Assembly: GCF_033095965.1 (NCBI RefSeq) | Contig: NZ_AP026801.1 | Location: forward strand, 1,880,001-1,944,000 | Direction: 5' to 3' | DNA length: 64,000 nucleotides | From: Xylocopilactobacillus apis | GTDB taxonomy: Bacteria > Bacillota > Bacilli > Lactobacillales > Lactobacillaceae | In this document: one piece after another, positions 8,322-16,325 of the stretch | Layout of the letters: every line of letters starts with the position of its first letter | Position numbering within the stretch: the stretch's first letter is position 1 | Made by a program: the position numbers and the translations under genes | The notes under the pieces: generated by a model | What the model was told of the DNA's origin: nothing | What the model saw: only the letters and a program-made list of their open reading frames with translations | The model's database searches: none

Positions 8322-8454
8322 TGGTCAAATTATGCGGAAAATCTGCCGCTTTACTGTCATCTTTGCTGTTTAATCCAAAAGCAAGCGTTGTAATACTTGC
8401 GATTACGATTAACAACGACCCTAATAACTTCATATACTTGTTCATTAAATTCAT
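8278..8454 (-). CDS. Signal peptide part of the surface protein, frameshifted from its body
   Basis: From the ATG at 8454 (or 8445, which has GGGAG 11 bases upstream) this frame encodes MNKYMKLLGSLLIVIASITT and then LAFGLNSKDDSKAADF, a typical Sec signal peptide with basic start, hydrophobic core and an AxA-like cleavage region. It continues to NNGSDF and runs into the G9 tract at 8289-8297. After that the frame stops within six codons. With eight (or eleven) G the frame would join the 1208-residue body exactly (RLANPVVTDF). It is therefore the N-terminus of the same gene, giving a protein of about 1260 residues when in frame. Confidence 0.8.
   Translation of the reverse strand: MNLMNKYMKLLGSLLIVIASITTLAFGLNSKDDSKAADFPHNLTNENNGSDFRGGALS
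8289..8297. repeat. Homopolymeric G9/C9 tract at the signal peptide-body junction
   Basis: Nine consecutive C on the plus strand (G on the coding strand), about 52 codons into the surface-protein gene. In this sequence the count puts the secretion signal out of frame with the body. Tracts of this length are classic slipped-strand phase-variation sites, but the tract is also prone to miscounting, and this assembly shows several homopolymer errors. Confidence 0.75.
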
Positions 8455-8485
8455 TACTCCCGTCTGATTTGATGAATATTTTCTA

Positions 8486-8494
8486 AGTATAACA
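8486..8494 (-). promoter_or_regulatory. Possible extended -10 promoter of the surface-protein gene
   Basis: TGTTATACT on the minus strand has the TGn extension and a good -10 hexamer, and lies about 30 bases upstream of the first ATG. No good -35 is seen; the upstream stretch is a run of A and T. Confidence 0.4.
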
Positions 8495-8681
8495 AAATTG
8501 CTATTAGTTTTATATTTATTTTTACGAAATTTTTTTACAAAATAAGCAACCAAGTGCTATTTTGCTGACAATCCCCAGCTTTTATTATAAGTAAAGTATT
8601 ATCAGACTTTTTGCAAAAACTTCATGTAAATGTATCAAGATGAAAATAGAATTATTATAAAAGTTACATTTGATTCCACAT

Positions 8682-8706
8682 AAAAAGCTGGTGCTCTCAC
8701 ACCAGC
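8682..8706 (-). terminator. Terminator after the adenine deaminase gene
   Basis: Stem GCTGGTG/CACCAGC (8687-8693 with 8700-8706) followed on the minus strand by five T. It lies 20 bases after the ade stop. Confidence 0.75.
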
Positions 8707-8725
8707 CAATTATTGCCTAGAAATA

Positions 8726-10410
8726 TTATGATTCAACAAACAAAGGAACTGGCTTTTGACTTTTAACGTCAAACATTCCTTTATCAGAAATTTTCAATGC
8801 TGGTGAAACCAGTAGCGACAAGGTCGACAATGACATGATTTCGTTAAAATGATGGTATCCTAAATCTTGCATTGCTTCACGCACTGCTGCAATCTGTGGT
8901 CCAAGTTCGGTAATTGGAATACTAGATACAACGCCGCCAATTGGCAATGGAGCATTAGCGACTACTTCTTTATTCTTTACTACCAAATAGCCCCCTGCTG
9001 CTCAACTAATTGATTTTGCGCTTTGACCATATCAGTAAGATCAGTTCCCATCACCATTAGATTGTGATGATCATGAGCCCAAGTCGTTCCAACTGCACCC
9101 AGTTTATTTATTGCTCCTTTGACAAAAGCAAACTGCAAAGGTTCATGATGTCCGTAGCGTTCTTGCACCATTAAAAGTGCTAATCCTGCTTTTTGCCACT
9201 GAACAACATGATCTTTTACTTCTAGTTCTGTTGGAACACACTCTGTAAAAGTGCTCTTTGGTTCAATTTGAATTACATTAGCGGTAACTTTTCCTGACTC
9301 TTTGGGAACTTTAACTACTAAATCATCTTCTGTCAGCATCTTTGCATCAATGGAGTGAGATAAACTTTCACTAAAATGAACTTCCTCTGGCTTTGAATTG
9401 CGAACTAACTTTCCATTTTTGTAAACTGATTCAATTTTAAAAGTTTTAGGGTCATCAAGAACGATTAAATCAGCTACTCTTCCAGGAGCAATAGCGCCTC
9501 GATCCCAAAGACCCATCCGGCGCGCTGGGGTGTAGGTTGCCATATAAGTTGCCATTTCTGGACTTAAGCCATAACTGATGGCTTGTTCAACTAACTTATT
9601 TAAGTGACCATTCAAGAAATCATCCGGCATTACATCATCAGTAACAAAACAAACGTGTTCATACAATTGATGGTCAATTACTGTTTGAATTACTTCAGGA
9701 GTTAAAGATTTAGCCTGAATTTCAATAAACATTCCATTTGAAATTTTCTCAATCATGCCTTCCGGCGTTTGATGGGTATGGTCAGATGTAATTCCCGACC
9801 CAATAAATCGAGCCAAATCTTCACCGGAGTATTTAGGACAATGTCCTTCAAGCGGCATCGTCGGACGCTCTTCTCGACAAAGTGCTACCAGTTTGCGGAT
9901 TAAAGAATCTGGCTCTGATACTAAACCTTGGAAATTCATTGCTTCACCCAAACAGATTACCCGCGGATTTTTTAACAATTCTGCGGTTGCCGCCTCATCA
10001 ATAATGCCGCCAGTGGTTTCCATTTCTGGCGTTGTTGAAGGAACAGATGAAGGAATTGCATAAAATACATCAATCGAACTAGGCTGCGCCATATATTCTT
10101 CTAACCCGCTTAACCCTGCAACATTAGCAATCTCGTGATCATCTGCGACAATCGTGGTCGTGCCAAATTGAGCAGCCTGAGCACCAAAAGCTGTTGGCGT
10201 GGTCATTGAACTTTCAATGTGCATGTGTGCGTCAACTAGTCCGGGAACTACATATTTGCCTTTTAAATTAATTATTTCTTTGGCTTCGGGTTCTGATGTT
10301 GTCAGCCAATATACTTGACCGTCCTTCACTGCAATATTAATTGATTGAAATTCTTTTAAATAAACATTAAAAACTTTTGCATTTACAAACAGTTGATCAA
10401 CTACTGTCAT
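8726..10410 (-). CDS. ade: Adenine deaminase (single-base frameshift in this assembly)
   Basis: Adenine deaminase converts adenine to hypoxanthine and ammonia in purine salvage. The amidohydrolase motifs are intact: VVPGLVDAHMHIESSM (about residue 60), VADDHEIAN, GHCPKYSG and FVTDDVMPDDF. The frame breaks at 8991-8995, a G5 run. The first 476 residues end there, and the family's C-terminus (VVKNKEVVANAPLPIGGVVS, ending LFVES) continues in the next frame down to 8726. One more G restores a continuous protein of about 561 residues with EQQGGYLVVKNKE at the join, the usual length. It follows the DcuC-like transporter gene by 21 bases, so the two are probably one operon. Sequence error is more likely than loss of the gene. 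Confidence 0.9.
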
Positions 10411-10431
10411 TTTAAATTTATCCTTTCTATT

Positions 10432-11841
10432 CTAAAAAATTATTAAAGACATGATAACAACCATAATTACCCCGAAGACCATTGGGACCCAAGTTCGTTT
10501 AATAATTTGGACTGGTGATAATTTTGTCGTTCCTGCAACAATTAAAATTACTGCAGCGACTGGAGACACCGCTCGAAGTAAATTACCTGATAATTGAATT
10601 GGAATTGATAATGCCTGTGGTGTAATCCCGGCTGCTTTGGACAAAGGAATAATTAATGGAATCATAGCGAAAATTAATGCTACCCCGCTGCCGCTAAGCA
10701 AAACGATAACTGCGGTGAAGAGCACCATGATAATTGGCAGAATCACGCCCGAACTTGTCATCTGTTTCATTGAATTTTGAATTAAATTGATAATTCCAAT
10801 TGAAGTTAATCCTTCGACAAAGACTTGAGCGGCAACTAAAAGAGCAACAATACTCATGACGCTGCCCATTCCATCGAAGAAAACATTCGTATCTTTTAAA
10901 ACCGCCTGTAAATTTTTCTTTGAAAAAGCATCTACAATTATGGCAATTAAAAAACTAATCATCGTCACAATCTGAACACTTAAACTTAAATTTTGCTTCG
11001 TTATCATATTAATCAGAAATGATAGTAATAAAAGAATAATTGGCAGCAACGGCAAAATTCCATAAATAAATTTTGTGAAACCCTTATATTCTTTAGGAGC
11101 ATCGGCTGTTTTCTTAGGCTCATCTTCTTCTTGAGCTTTTAATTCTGCATCGTAAGAAAAGTTTTCAGGATTTTTCTTATCTTGATATTTCTGCCAAAAA
11201 TAATGAATGACAGCCATTGCCAAAATTGTCGGGACCGAAACAATCGCGTGATAGCGAAATGCATATTCAGTGACCGGCATTTTTAACTGAGCCGCCATTG
11301 CAACATTATCTGACCCGAGTGGCGTTGGAACTATTGTCGCAGATGTTGCAATAACTGCTGCTGCACTTAATCGTGACATTCCTGCTGCTCTTAAAACCGG
11401 ATAAAGGGTTGCTAACAAAATGATTGCTAAATTAGCAGCACTTGGAATTACTAGTGAAAGAAGATTCCCCATTAAGAAAACAATCGGGACTAGCAAATAA
11501 ACCGACTTAATTTTCTTAGCCGGTTTTGTTAAAGCCTGAATTGTGACCTGATTTGCATTAATTTGATTCATATAAGCGTTATATCCGCCTAATATTAAAA
11601 TTATAAATCCAGGACCTACTAATGTCGTAGTAAACTTATCTACCAAATCCTGAAAAGGATCAAGCCAGACTGAACCCGTTGGAACGCTGACTTTCAAGTG
11701 CTTACCCATCAGAATTGCTAGATACATCAAAATTACTCCTAAAGAAATTAGCGTCATTTTGATGTCATTTTTCTTTAATAACATGTAAACCAGAACACCT
11801 ACCGCAATCAAACTAATAATGATTGTTAACCAAGCTTCCAC
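10432..11841 (-). CDS. DcuC-family (C4-dicarboxylate-type) membrane transporter
   Basis: A protein of about 469 residues with some 12 hydrophobic segments arranged as two halves around a charged cytoplasmic loop (about residues 225-250: DKKNPENF and KAQEEDEPKK). The sequence looks like the DcuC/YfcC-type anaerobic C4-dicarboxylate carriers, for example VIPSAANLAIILLATLYPVL and SGSGVALIFAMIPLIIPLSKAAG. I take the GTG at 11841, which has AGGAGG eight bases before it; the TTG two codons upstream is only two bases from that site. Its operon partner is adenine deaminase, so a purine or related substrate is worth considering. The substrate is not shown by the sequence. Confidence 0.7.
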   Translation of the reverse strand: MEAWLTIIISLIAVGVLVYMLLKKNDIKMTLISLGVILMYLAILMGKHLKVSVPTGSVWLDPFQDLVDKFTTTLVGPGFIILILGGYNAYMNQINANQVTIQALTKPAKKIKSVYLLVPIVFLMGNLLSLVIPSAANLAIILLATLYPVLRAAGMSRLSAAAVIATSATIVPTPLGSDNVAMAAQLKMPVTEYAFRYHAIVSVPTILAMAVIHYFWQKYQDKKNPENFSYDAELKAQEEDEPKKTADAPKEYKGFTKFIYGILPLLPIILLLLSFLINMITKQNLSLSVQIVTMISFLIAIIVDAFSKKNLQAVLKDTNVFFDGMGSVMSIVALLVAAQVFVEGLTSIGIINLIQNSMKQMTSSGVILPIIMVLFTAVIVLLSGSGVALIFAMIPLIIPLSKAAGITPQALSIPIQLSGNLLRAVSPVAAVILIVAGTTKLSPVQIIKRTWVPMVFGVIMVVIMSLIIF

Positions 11842-12077
11842 TAACAAATCCTCCTAATAAAATAATTAACATTATAGATGAGTTTGGTTTAGATGAAATT
11901 AAAAATAGGACCCTACTGATCCCTGTGCATTACATGGTGCTTCTACACAAGGATCATCAGAATCCTAATCTCAATAACTACGACTTTTCTGCCCCAAATA
12001 ATGCATCTATGAAATAATGATACATCTAATTGACGTTTAATGCATCTAAATGTTTAAAAATACATTATTAAACTAAA

Positions 12078-12100
12078 TAAAAAAGACGCTTTTCAGCATC
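12078..12100 (-). terminator. Terminator after the VOC-protein gene
   Basis: Short stem GATGC/GCGTC (one G-U pair) with loop TGAAAA, followed on the minus strand by six T. It starts five bases after the stop codon at 12105. Confidence 0.6.
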
Positions 12101-12104
12101 CATT

Positions 12105-13094
12105 CTACTTATTACTCATATTCTTAACATCGCCCTTTAAAGGCTTTAGTGGCTGATTGTTGATATAGCCATTACCAGTATAGGGCTCTACTTCATCGAA
12201 ATTAACATTCTTTTCGGCGTAAAAGTCGGTCAGAACTTTCCGATCTTTCTCTAAAATCGGCGGCAGTGAAAAAGTCGTTCCTAAATTGTACAAAGATTCA
12301 TCGACGGTGAATCCTGGATTAATTGTTGCCAGTTCCACGCGACAGCCACCAGGTTCAATAAAGTAAGCTGAGCGGAAATAACCCCGATCGGTTAGCAATT
12401 CCCGCGTCCAACCGTTTTCTTGTGCCCGATCCCAATACTGATGCAATTCTTCGCTTGATTCAACCGCTAAAGCAAAATGATCAACTGACCCTCGCCCCCA
12501 GCGTTTCTTCGGTGCATCGGACGGCGTTTCAAACAAAGAGATTTCTTCTCGATCACCTAAAACGATTTTTTGATCCCGAACATTTAACCCCATTAAATCA
12601 GTAAAAAACTGAGCAGTTTTTTCGATGTTCGGGACATGCAGGTCGGTTCCAATAATTCTAGTTATTTGCTTTGTCGCCGGAATATCTGACTTATAGTTAA
12701 TATGCCAGTCGTAAAGCTCCTCGCTGCGTTCTTTAAATTGTATGTGAACTCCATCGTGATCCAAGACATGAAGAATGTGCTTAGAATCTACTGTTGGCTT
12801 AAAACCATTATTTTGCAGCCGGTCACGCCAGTAAATCAATGAATCCCGCGGAATTGCAAAATGGATTCCCGACCAATAATGATCGCCATCAACTCGTTCT
12901 TGAAATGGAGAGACTGGGAAAAACGTTACTACTGTTCCCGGAGTTCCCATAAAATCGCCATAGTAAATGTGGCGGCGACGTGGATAAGCCTGATTAACAC
13001 TATTTTTAACAAAACGAAGACCTAAAGTTTTAGTATAGAATTTAATATTTAATTCAAGATCTTCTGTCAATAAAGAAATATGATGAATATCCAT
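12105..13094 (-). CDS. VOC-superfamily ring-cleaving dioxygenase-like protein
   Basis: 329 residues with two glyoxalase/bleomycin-resistance (VOC) modules. The first is at about 1-125 (MDIHHISLLTEDLELNIKFY and GIHFAIPRDS) and the second at about 145-285 (RIIGTDLHVPNIEKTAQFF and VDHFALAVES). Metal ligands are probably His4 or His5, His217 in VDHFAL and a Glu in GGCRVELATI. This matches the MhqA/MhqO-type dioxygenases linked to quinone and aromatic stress in Firmicutes. The gene lies 15 bases downstream of the oxidoreductase gene, which suggests cotranscription. The substrate is inferred from the family only. Confidence 0.8.
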   Translation of the reverse strand: MDIHHISLLTEDLELNIKFYTKTLGLRFVKNSVNQAYPRRRHIYYGDFMGTPGTVVTFFPVSPFQERVDGDHYWSGIHFAIPRDSLIYWRDRLQNNGFKPTVDSKHILHVLDHDGVHIQFKERSEELYDWHINYKSDIPATKQITRIIGTDLHVPNIEKTAQFFTDLMGLNVRDQKIVLGDREEISLFETPSDAPKKRWGRGSVDHFALAVESSEELHQYWDRAQENGWTRELLTDRGYFRSAYFIEPGGCRVELATINPGFTVDESLYNLGTTFSLPPILEKDRKVLTDFYAEKNVNFDEVEPYTGNGYINNQPLKPLKGDVKNMSNK

Positions 13095-13109
13095 TTTACA
13101 CTTCCTTTT

Positions 13110-14090
13110 TTAAAAAACGATTCCTGCGCAATCTCTCATTTCTTTTAAAATTCGGCTGACAGCGATAGTTTTTTCAAACTGTTCAAACATCTGGATTCGA
13201 TCATTTCTATACATCGTCCAATAAAATGAGTTAGCTTCATAGCTTAACGGATTGGATTGTGTAGGTAGTGATAAATTCTCGATCTCCTTTGAAGAACGTG
13301 CCAATTTTACTTCAGTTAGATCTGCGGGATTGGTAATAATAATCGTCCCTTTTTCGCCATAAATCTCCGTTGGTGCATAAGAAGTAACAGATTTACCAAT
13401 TTTTATTTCAACTGAAAAATCAGGGTATTTTAAAAGCCCTAGACCAAAAATATCAGATCCGTGATCAATATCGAGCATCTTTGCATCATAAAAAGCTTTT
13501 TGGGGCTTCCCGAACTGCTCTACAGCAAATGCCACCGCATAAACTCCCAAGTCATACAATGCGCCACCGGCAAATTCAGTTGAAAACACGTTTGGCAGCT
13601 CACCTTTTTCTACCGCTCCAAATTTAGAAGAACGCTTCATATAAGTGAGCGATGCGCCATCAATTGTGCCAATCTGTTCTTGTAAGTCTTTAATGATATT
13701 TATATTTGGATCATAAAGATTGCGCTGAGCTTCAAAATAAAAGATTTCTGAATCAGCTTCTAAAATTTCCTTAATTTCATTTAATTGTGCGGGATCAGCA
13801 ACTGCTGGTTTCTCACAAATTACATTTTTACGATGAAGTAAAGCTGCCTTAGTTTGTGAAAAGTGCAGACTATTAGGACTTGCGATATAGACGACATCAA
13901 TGTCACTGCTTAAAAACTGTTCAAGATCGGTAAAAGCTGTGCCCTGTCCAAACTCATCCACCAGCCTTTGTCCTGATTCAAGGTGCCTTGAATAGACTGC
14001 CGTTAAAGAAAATTGATTTTTTTCTTGGGCTGCTTCAACAAACTGACTCGTGATCCAACTGGTTCCAATTACTCCTAATTTATAAGTCAT
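13110..14090 (-). CDS. Gfo/Idh/MocA-family NAD(P)-dependent oxidoreductase
   Basis: 326 residues: an N-terminal Rossmann domain (KLGVIGTSWITSQFV at residues 4-18, then VVYIASPNSLHFSQ) and the family hallmark EKPAVAD (near residue 94), where the Lys is catalytic. A C-terminal alpha/beta domain follows (GALYDLGVYAVAFAVEQFG). It probably oxidises or reduces a sugar or related polyol, but the substrate cannot be told. The start ATG overlaps the stop of the HNH gene by four bases (ATGA), so translation is probably coupled. Downstream lies the VOC dioxygenase gene. Confidence 0.85.
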   Translation of the reverse strand: MTYKLGVIGTSWITSQFVEAAQEKNQFSLTAVYSRHLESGQRLVDEFGQGTAFTDLEQFLSSDIDVVYIASPNSLHFSQTKAALLHRKNVICEKPAVADPAQLNEIKEILEADSEIFYFEAQRNLYDPNINIIKDLQEQIGTIDGASLTYMKRSSKFGAVEKGELPNVFSTEFAGGALYDLGVYAVAFAVEQFGKPQKAFYDAKMLDIDHGSDIFGLGLLKYPDFSVEIKIGKSVTSYAPTEIYGEKGTIIITNPADLTEVKLARSSKEIENLSLPTQSNPLSYEANSFYWTMYRNDRIQMFEQFEKTIAVSRILKEMRDCAGIVF

Positions 14091-14986
14091 CTTTCTCTCT
14101 TTTCTAATTTATACATTTGAAAACGAGCATTAATGTAACTTTTTCTGAGCTCTCTTAAACTATTATAATCACTATTTAACCCATCGAGTAAACCTTGTTG
14201 AGCTTTAATTTGATCACGGTAATTGGTAGTTCTCTCATCAACTGTAATCCCAGTTCGATGCATATAAGCATTAAGCTCCCGGCTTAATTTCTCCTTACGT
14301 TCAACCAATAAATCAATTTTGTGTTCAAAAATCACCAATTGCTGATTAATTTGTCTGGTCTCGAGGTTAAATTCCACGAACCATTCATAAGGCATATCAC
14401 GCTTTAGCTTATTGCATTCACGACACGATAACGTCAAATTATCTAAATCATTGGACCCACCGCTAGAGACGGGCTTCATATGATCGATGCTAAAACCTTT
14501 CCGTCCGCAATATTGACACCGATTATGATAACGGTTATAAATCAGCATCCGGCTTGTATAATCAATCTTTTGAAGATCATGCAGATTGTCAACCTGAAAA
14601 CCCAGCTGAGCTAAATTATCAAAAAAACTCCCGATGTCATTAATCTGAATTTGATTGTTTTCGTACGCAATAATCTGCTGATTTAAATCATGGCGGCTGA
14701 TCCCTTTTTTTACTACAACACTCGCATCATCATAACCCGCAATAATGGATTCAATTAGCTTGCGCTTAGAAGATGTTAATTCAAGTTCATCTTGCTTAGT
14801 TAAATGATTCGCACCAAAATAAACTAATTCAGAAATTTCAGCATAAACCTCGCTGCTATAGTTAAAATAATCGTTTGCCTCAAGTCCTCGATCACGGCAA
14901 ATATCACAAATACTAAAGCACTTCTTTCCTTTAATAAAGTGATGAGGACTTAATCTAAGCAAACAGTTTACACATTTTAATTTCAT
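14087..14986 (-). CDS. HNH endonuclease domain protein with N-terminal zinc finger
   Basis: 299 residues. Two CxxC pairs near the start (Cys5/Cys8 and Cys27/Cys30) look like a zinc ribbon. Residues 155-195 form an HNH nuclease: Cys157xxCys160, Asp168-His169, Asn183 and Cys188xxCys191. The C-terminal third (about 205-299) is charged and probably coiled-coil. The start overlaps the stop of the 108-residue gene (TAATG), and the end overlaps the oxidoreductase start (ATGA), so all three genes are translationally coupled. DNA cleavage is inferred from the motif; a restriction or phage-defence role is possible but not shown. Confidence 0.75.
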   Translation of the reverse strand: MKLKCVNCLLRLSPHHFIKGKKCFSICDICRDRGLEANDYFNYSSEVYAEISELVYFGANHLTKQDELELTSSKRKLIESIIAGYDDASVVVKKGISRHDLNQQIIAYENNQIQINDIGSFFDNLAQLGFQVDNLHDLQKIDYTSRMLIYNRYHNRCQYCGRKGFSIDHMKPVSSGGSNDLDNLTLSCRECNKLKRDMPYEWFVEFNLETRQINQQLVIFEHKIDLLVERKEKLSRELNAYMHRTGITVDERTTNYRDQIKAQQGLLDGLNSDYNSLRELRKSYINARFQMYKLEKRER

Positions 14987-15300
14987 TAACTATAAATAAT
15001 TTCTAATTCCTGTCTTTTACTAGCAAAATTTATTCCTCTAACCGGCTGGTTAAGAATTTTTGCATACTCGTCAAGCACATCGTCTGGCAAGGGCGTAACT
15101 TTCTTAAGAGAGGAAATAATTTCATCAGAACTATTCATTTCGCTAAAATCCAATAAGATTTCAATTTTAGTAACTACATCTCGTAACAAGTCGGTCAAAA
15201 GTGAATTTGGCTTTCCTTCAAGATCAGTCATCACTAGTTTATTTGAAGGAAAATAATCGTGATCCAATTCTGTAATTTTAATAATATCAAAAACTGTCAT
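14986..15300 (-). CDS. Small acidic protein of unknown function, coupled to the HNH gene
   Basis: 104 residues from the ATG at 15300, which has AGGTGG eight bases upstream; the in-frame GTG at 15312 lies inside that ribosome-binding site. The protein is acidic and mostly helical (DLLRDVVTKIEILLDFSEM and LPDDVLDEYAKILNQ), with no membrane segment or recognisable motif. Its TAA stop overlaps the ATG of the HNH gene. A small partner or regulator of the nuclease is one reading of the coupling. I do not recognise the family. Confidence 0.6.
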   Translation of the reverse strand: MTVFDIIKITELDHDYFPSNKLVMTDLEGKPNSLLTDLLRDVVTKIEILLDFSEMNSSDEIISSLKKVTPLPDDVLDEYAKILNQPVRGINFASKRQELEIIYS

Positions 15301-15358
15301 AAACACTTCCACCTTTACTTTATGGTTATAATAACATTATGAACTTGGGAGAAAAACT

Positions 15359-15754
15359 ATGAATGAATTAGACGATATTTTTGGTGCATATTTAAAAACA
15401 ATCCAACCAGCAGAGCACCAACAAAAATTTCATCATCTTTTAATTAAAATTGATTTAACCTTAGAACTTAATGCTTACCCTGAACTAAGAAACGGTCATC
15501 CTTCGTTTTTTCTAAATGGACAGCCGATCATTAGCCTGAATGCTTCAGATCAATCAATTGTTGTTAAGCCGGGAGCTCCGGCCCTTAAACATTTTGGAAA
15601 AAATATTGAGACTGCTAAAATAAAATTCAATTCTGAATCAATCCAAATTCCTTGGGATCAAGAATTTCCAACGAATTTAGTTAATTCATTTATTAAATTT
15701 AACGAGGCTAACATTCTAGATAACGCGGAAGGAATCGACCATGCCGAAGATTAA
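15359..15754 (+). CDS. DUF1801 / frataxin-like (YdhG-type) domain protein
   Basis: 131 residues. The order of features (initial helix with ELDDIFGAYL and AEHQQKF, then FFLNGQPIISLNASDQSIVVKPGAPAL and a final amphipathic helix) resembles the DUF1801/YdhG group of small proteins related in fold to frataxin and sometimes called iron chaperones. No metal ligands are obvious. The start has GGGAG seven bases upstream. The end overlaps tag by 14 bases, so the two form an operon. The function is not established. Confidence 0.55.
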   Translation: MNELDDIFGAYLKTIQPAEHQQKFHHLLIKIDLTLELNAYPELRNGHPSFFLNGQPIISLNASDQSIVVKPGAPALKHFGKNIETAKIKFNSESIQIPWDQEFPTNLVNSFIKFNEANILDNAEGIDHAED

Positions 15755-16325
15755 ACGCTGCCAATGGGTTAAAAATTTAGCTCCTGATAACATCGAAATT
15801 AAATACCACGATGAAGAATGGGGAGTCCCCGTTCATGACGATCAGAAAATATTTGAAATGTTAACTTTAGAAATGTTTCAAGCAGGTCTAAGCTGGCAGA
15901 CTATCCTTGTTAAAAGAGCTAATTTTCAAAAAGCTTTTAATAACTTTGATTATCACGAAATTGCATCTTTTGATCAAGCCAAGATTGATAAACTCATGCA
16001 GGATGCGGGTATCGTTCGTAATCGCCAGAAAATTACTGCTGCCATTAACAACGCCAAACAGTTCCTTCAAATTCAAAAAGAATTTAAGAGCTTTGACAAT
16101 TATATTTGGCATTTTACTAACTACCAAACAATTGACCACCAAATTGATGTCAATAACCCTGTTCCCGCTAAAGATGAACTAAGTATTAAAATCTCTAACG
16201 ATCTTAAAAAACGAGGTTTTAAATTTGTCGGCCCCGTGATAGTTTACTCCTTTATTCAATCAATTGGCATCATTAATGATCATGAAGTCAGCTGTGATTT
16301 CCATGATTCCACCACTCAGGATTAG
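15741..16325 (+). CDS. tag: DNA-3-methyladenine glycosylase I
   Basis: Tag removes 3-methyladenine from alkylated DNA in base-excision repair. The 194 residues carry the family signatures: RCQWV with the first zinc Cys (residue 7), YHDEEWGVPVHDD (about 23-35), LEMFQAGLSWQTILVKR, and near the end INDHEVSCDFH with further zinc ligands. Length is normal. The start lies inside the upstream DUF1801-like gene. The 3' end overlaps that of the convergent rfbB by 38 bases, an unusually long overlap. Confidence 0.93.
   Translation: MPKIKRCQWVKNLAPDNIEIKYHDEEWGVPVHDDQKIFEMLTLEMFQAGLSWQTILVKRANFQKAFNNFDYHEIASFDQAKIDKLMQDAGIVRNRQKITAAINNAKQFLQIQKEFKSFDNYIWHFTNYQTIDHQIDVNNPVPAKDELSIKISNDLKKRGFKFVGPVIVYSFIQSIGIINDHEVSCDFHDSTTQD

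Noticed and set aside
11823-12017. 64-codon plus-strand ORF upstream of the DcuC-like gene
   Set aside because: It overlaps the start and ribosome-binding site of the opposite gene, has no convincing ribosome-binding site, and encodes a low-complexity Asn/Leu/Pro-rich sequence.
11848-12077. Purine riboswitch before the adenine deaminase operon
   Set aside because: Searched by eye on the minus strand for the conserved purine-riboswitch core and loop pairs; none found. Repeated TGCATCTA motifs are present but unexplained.
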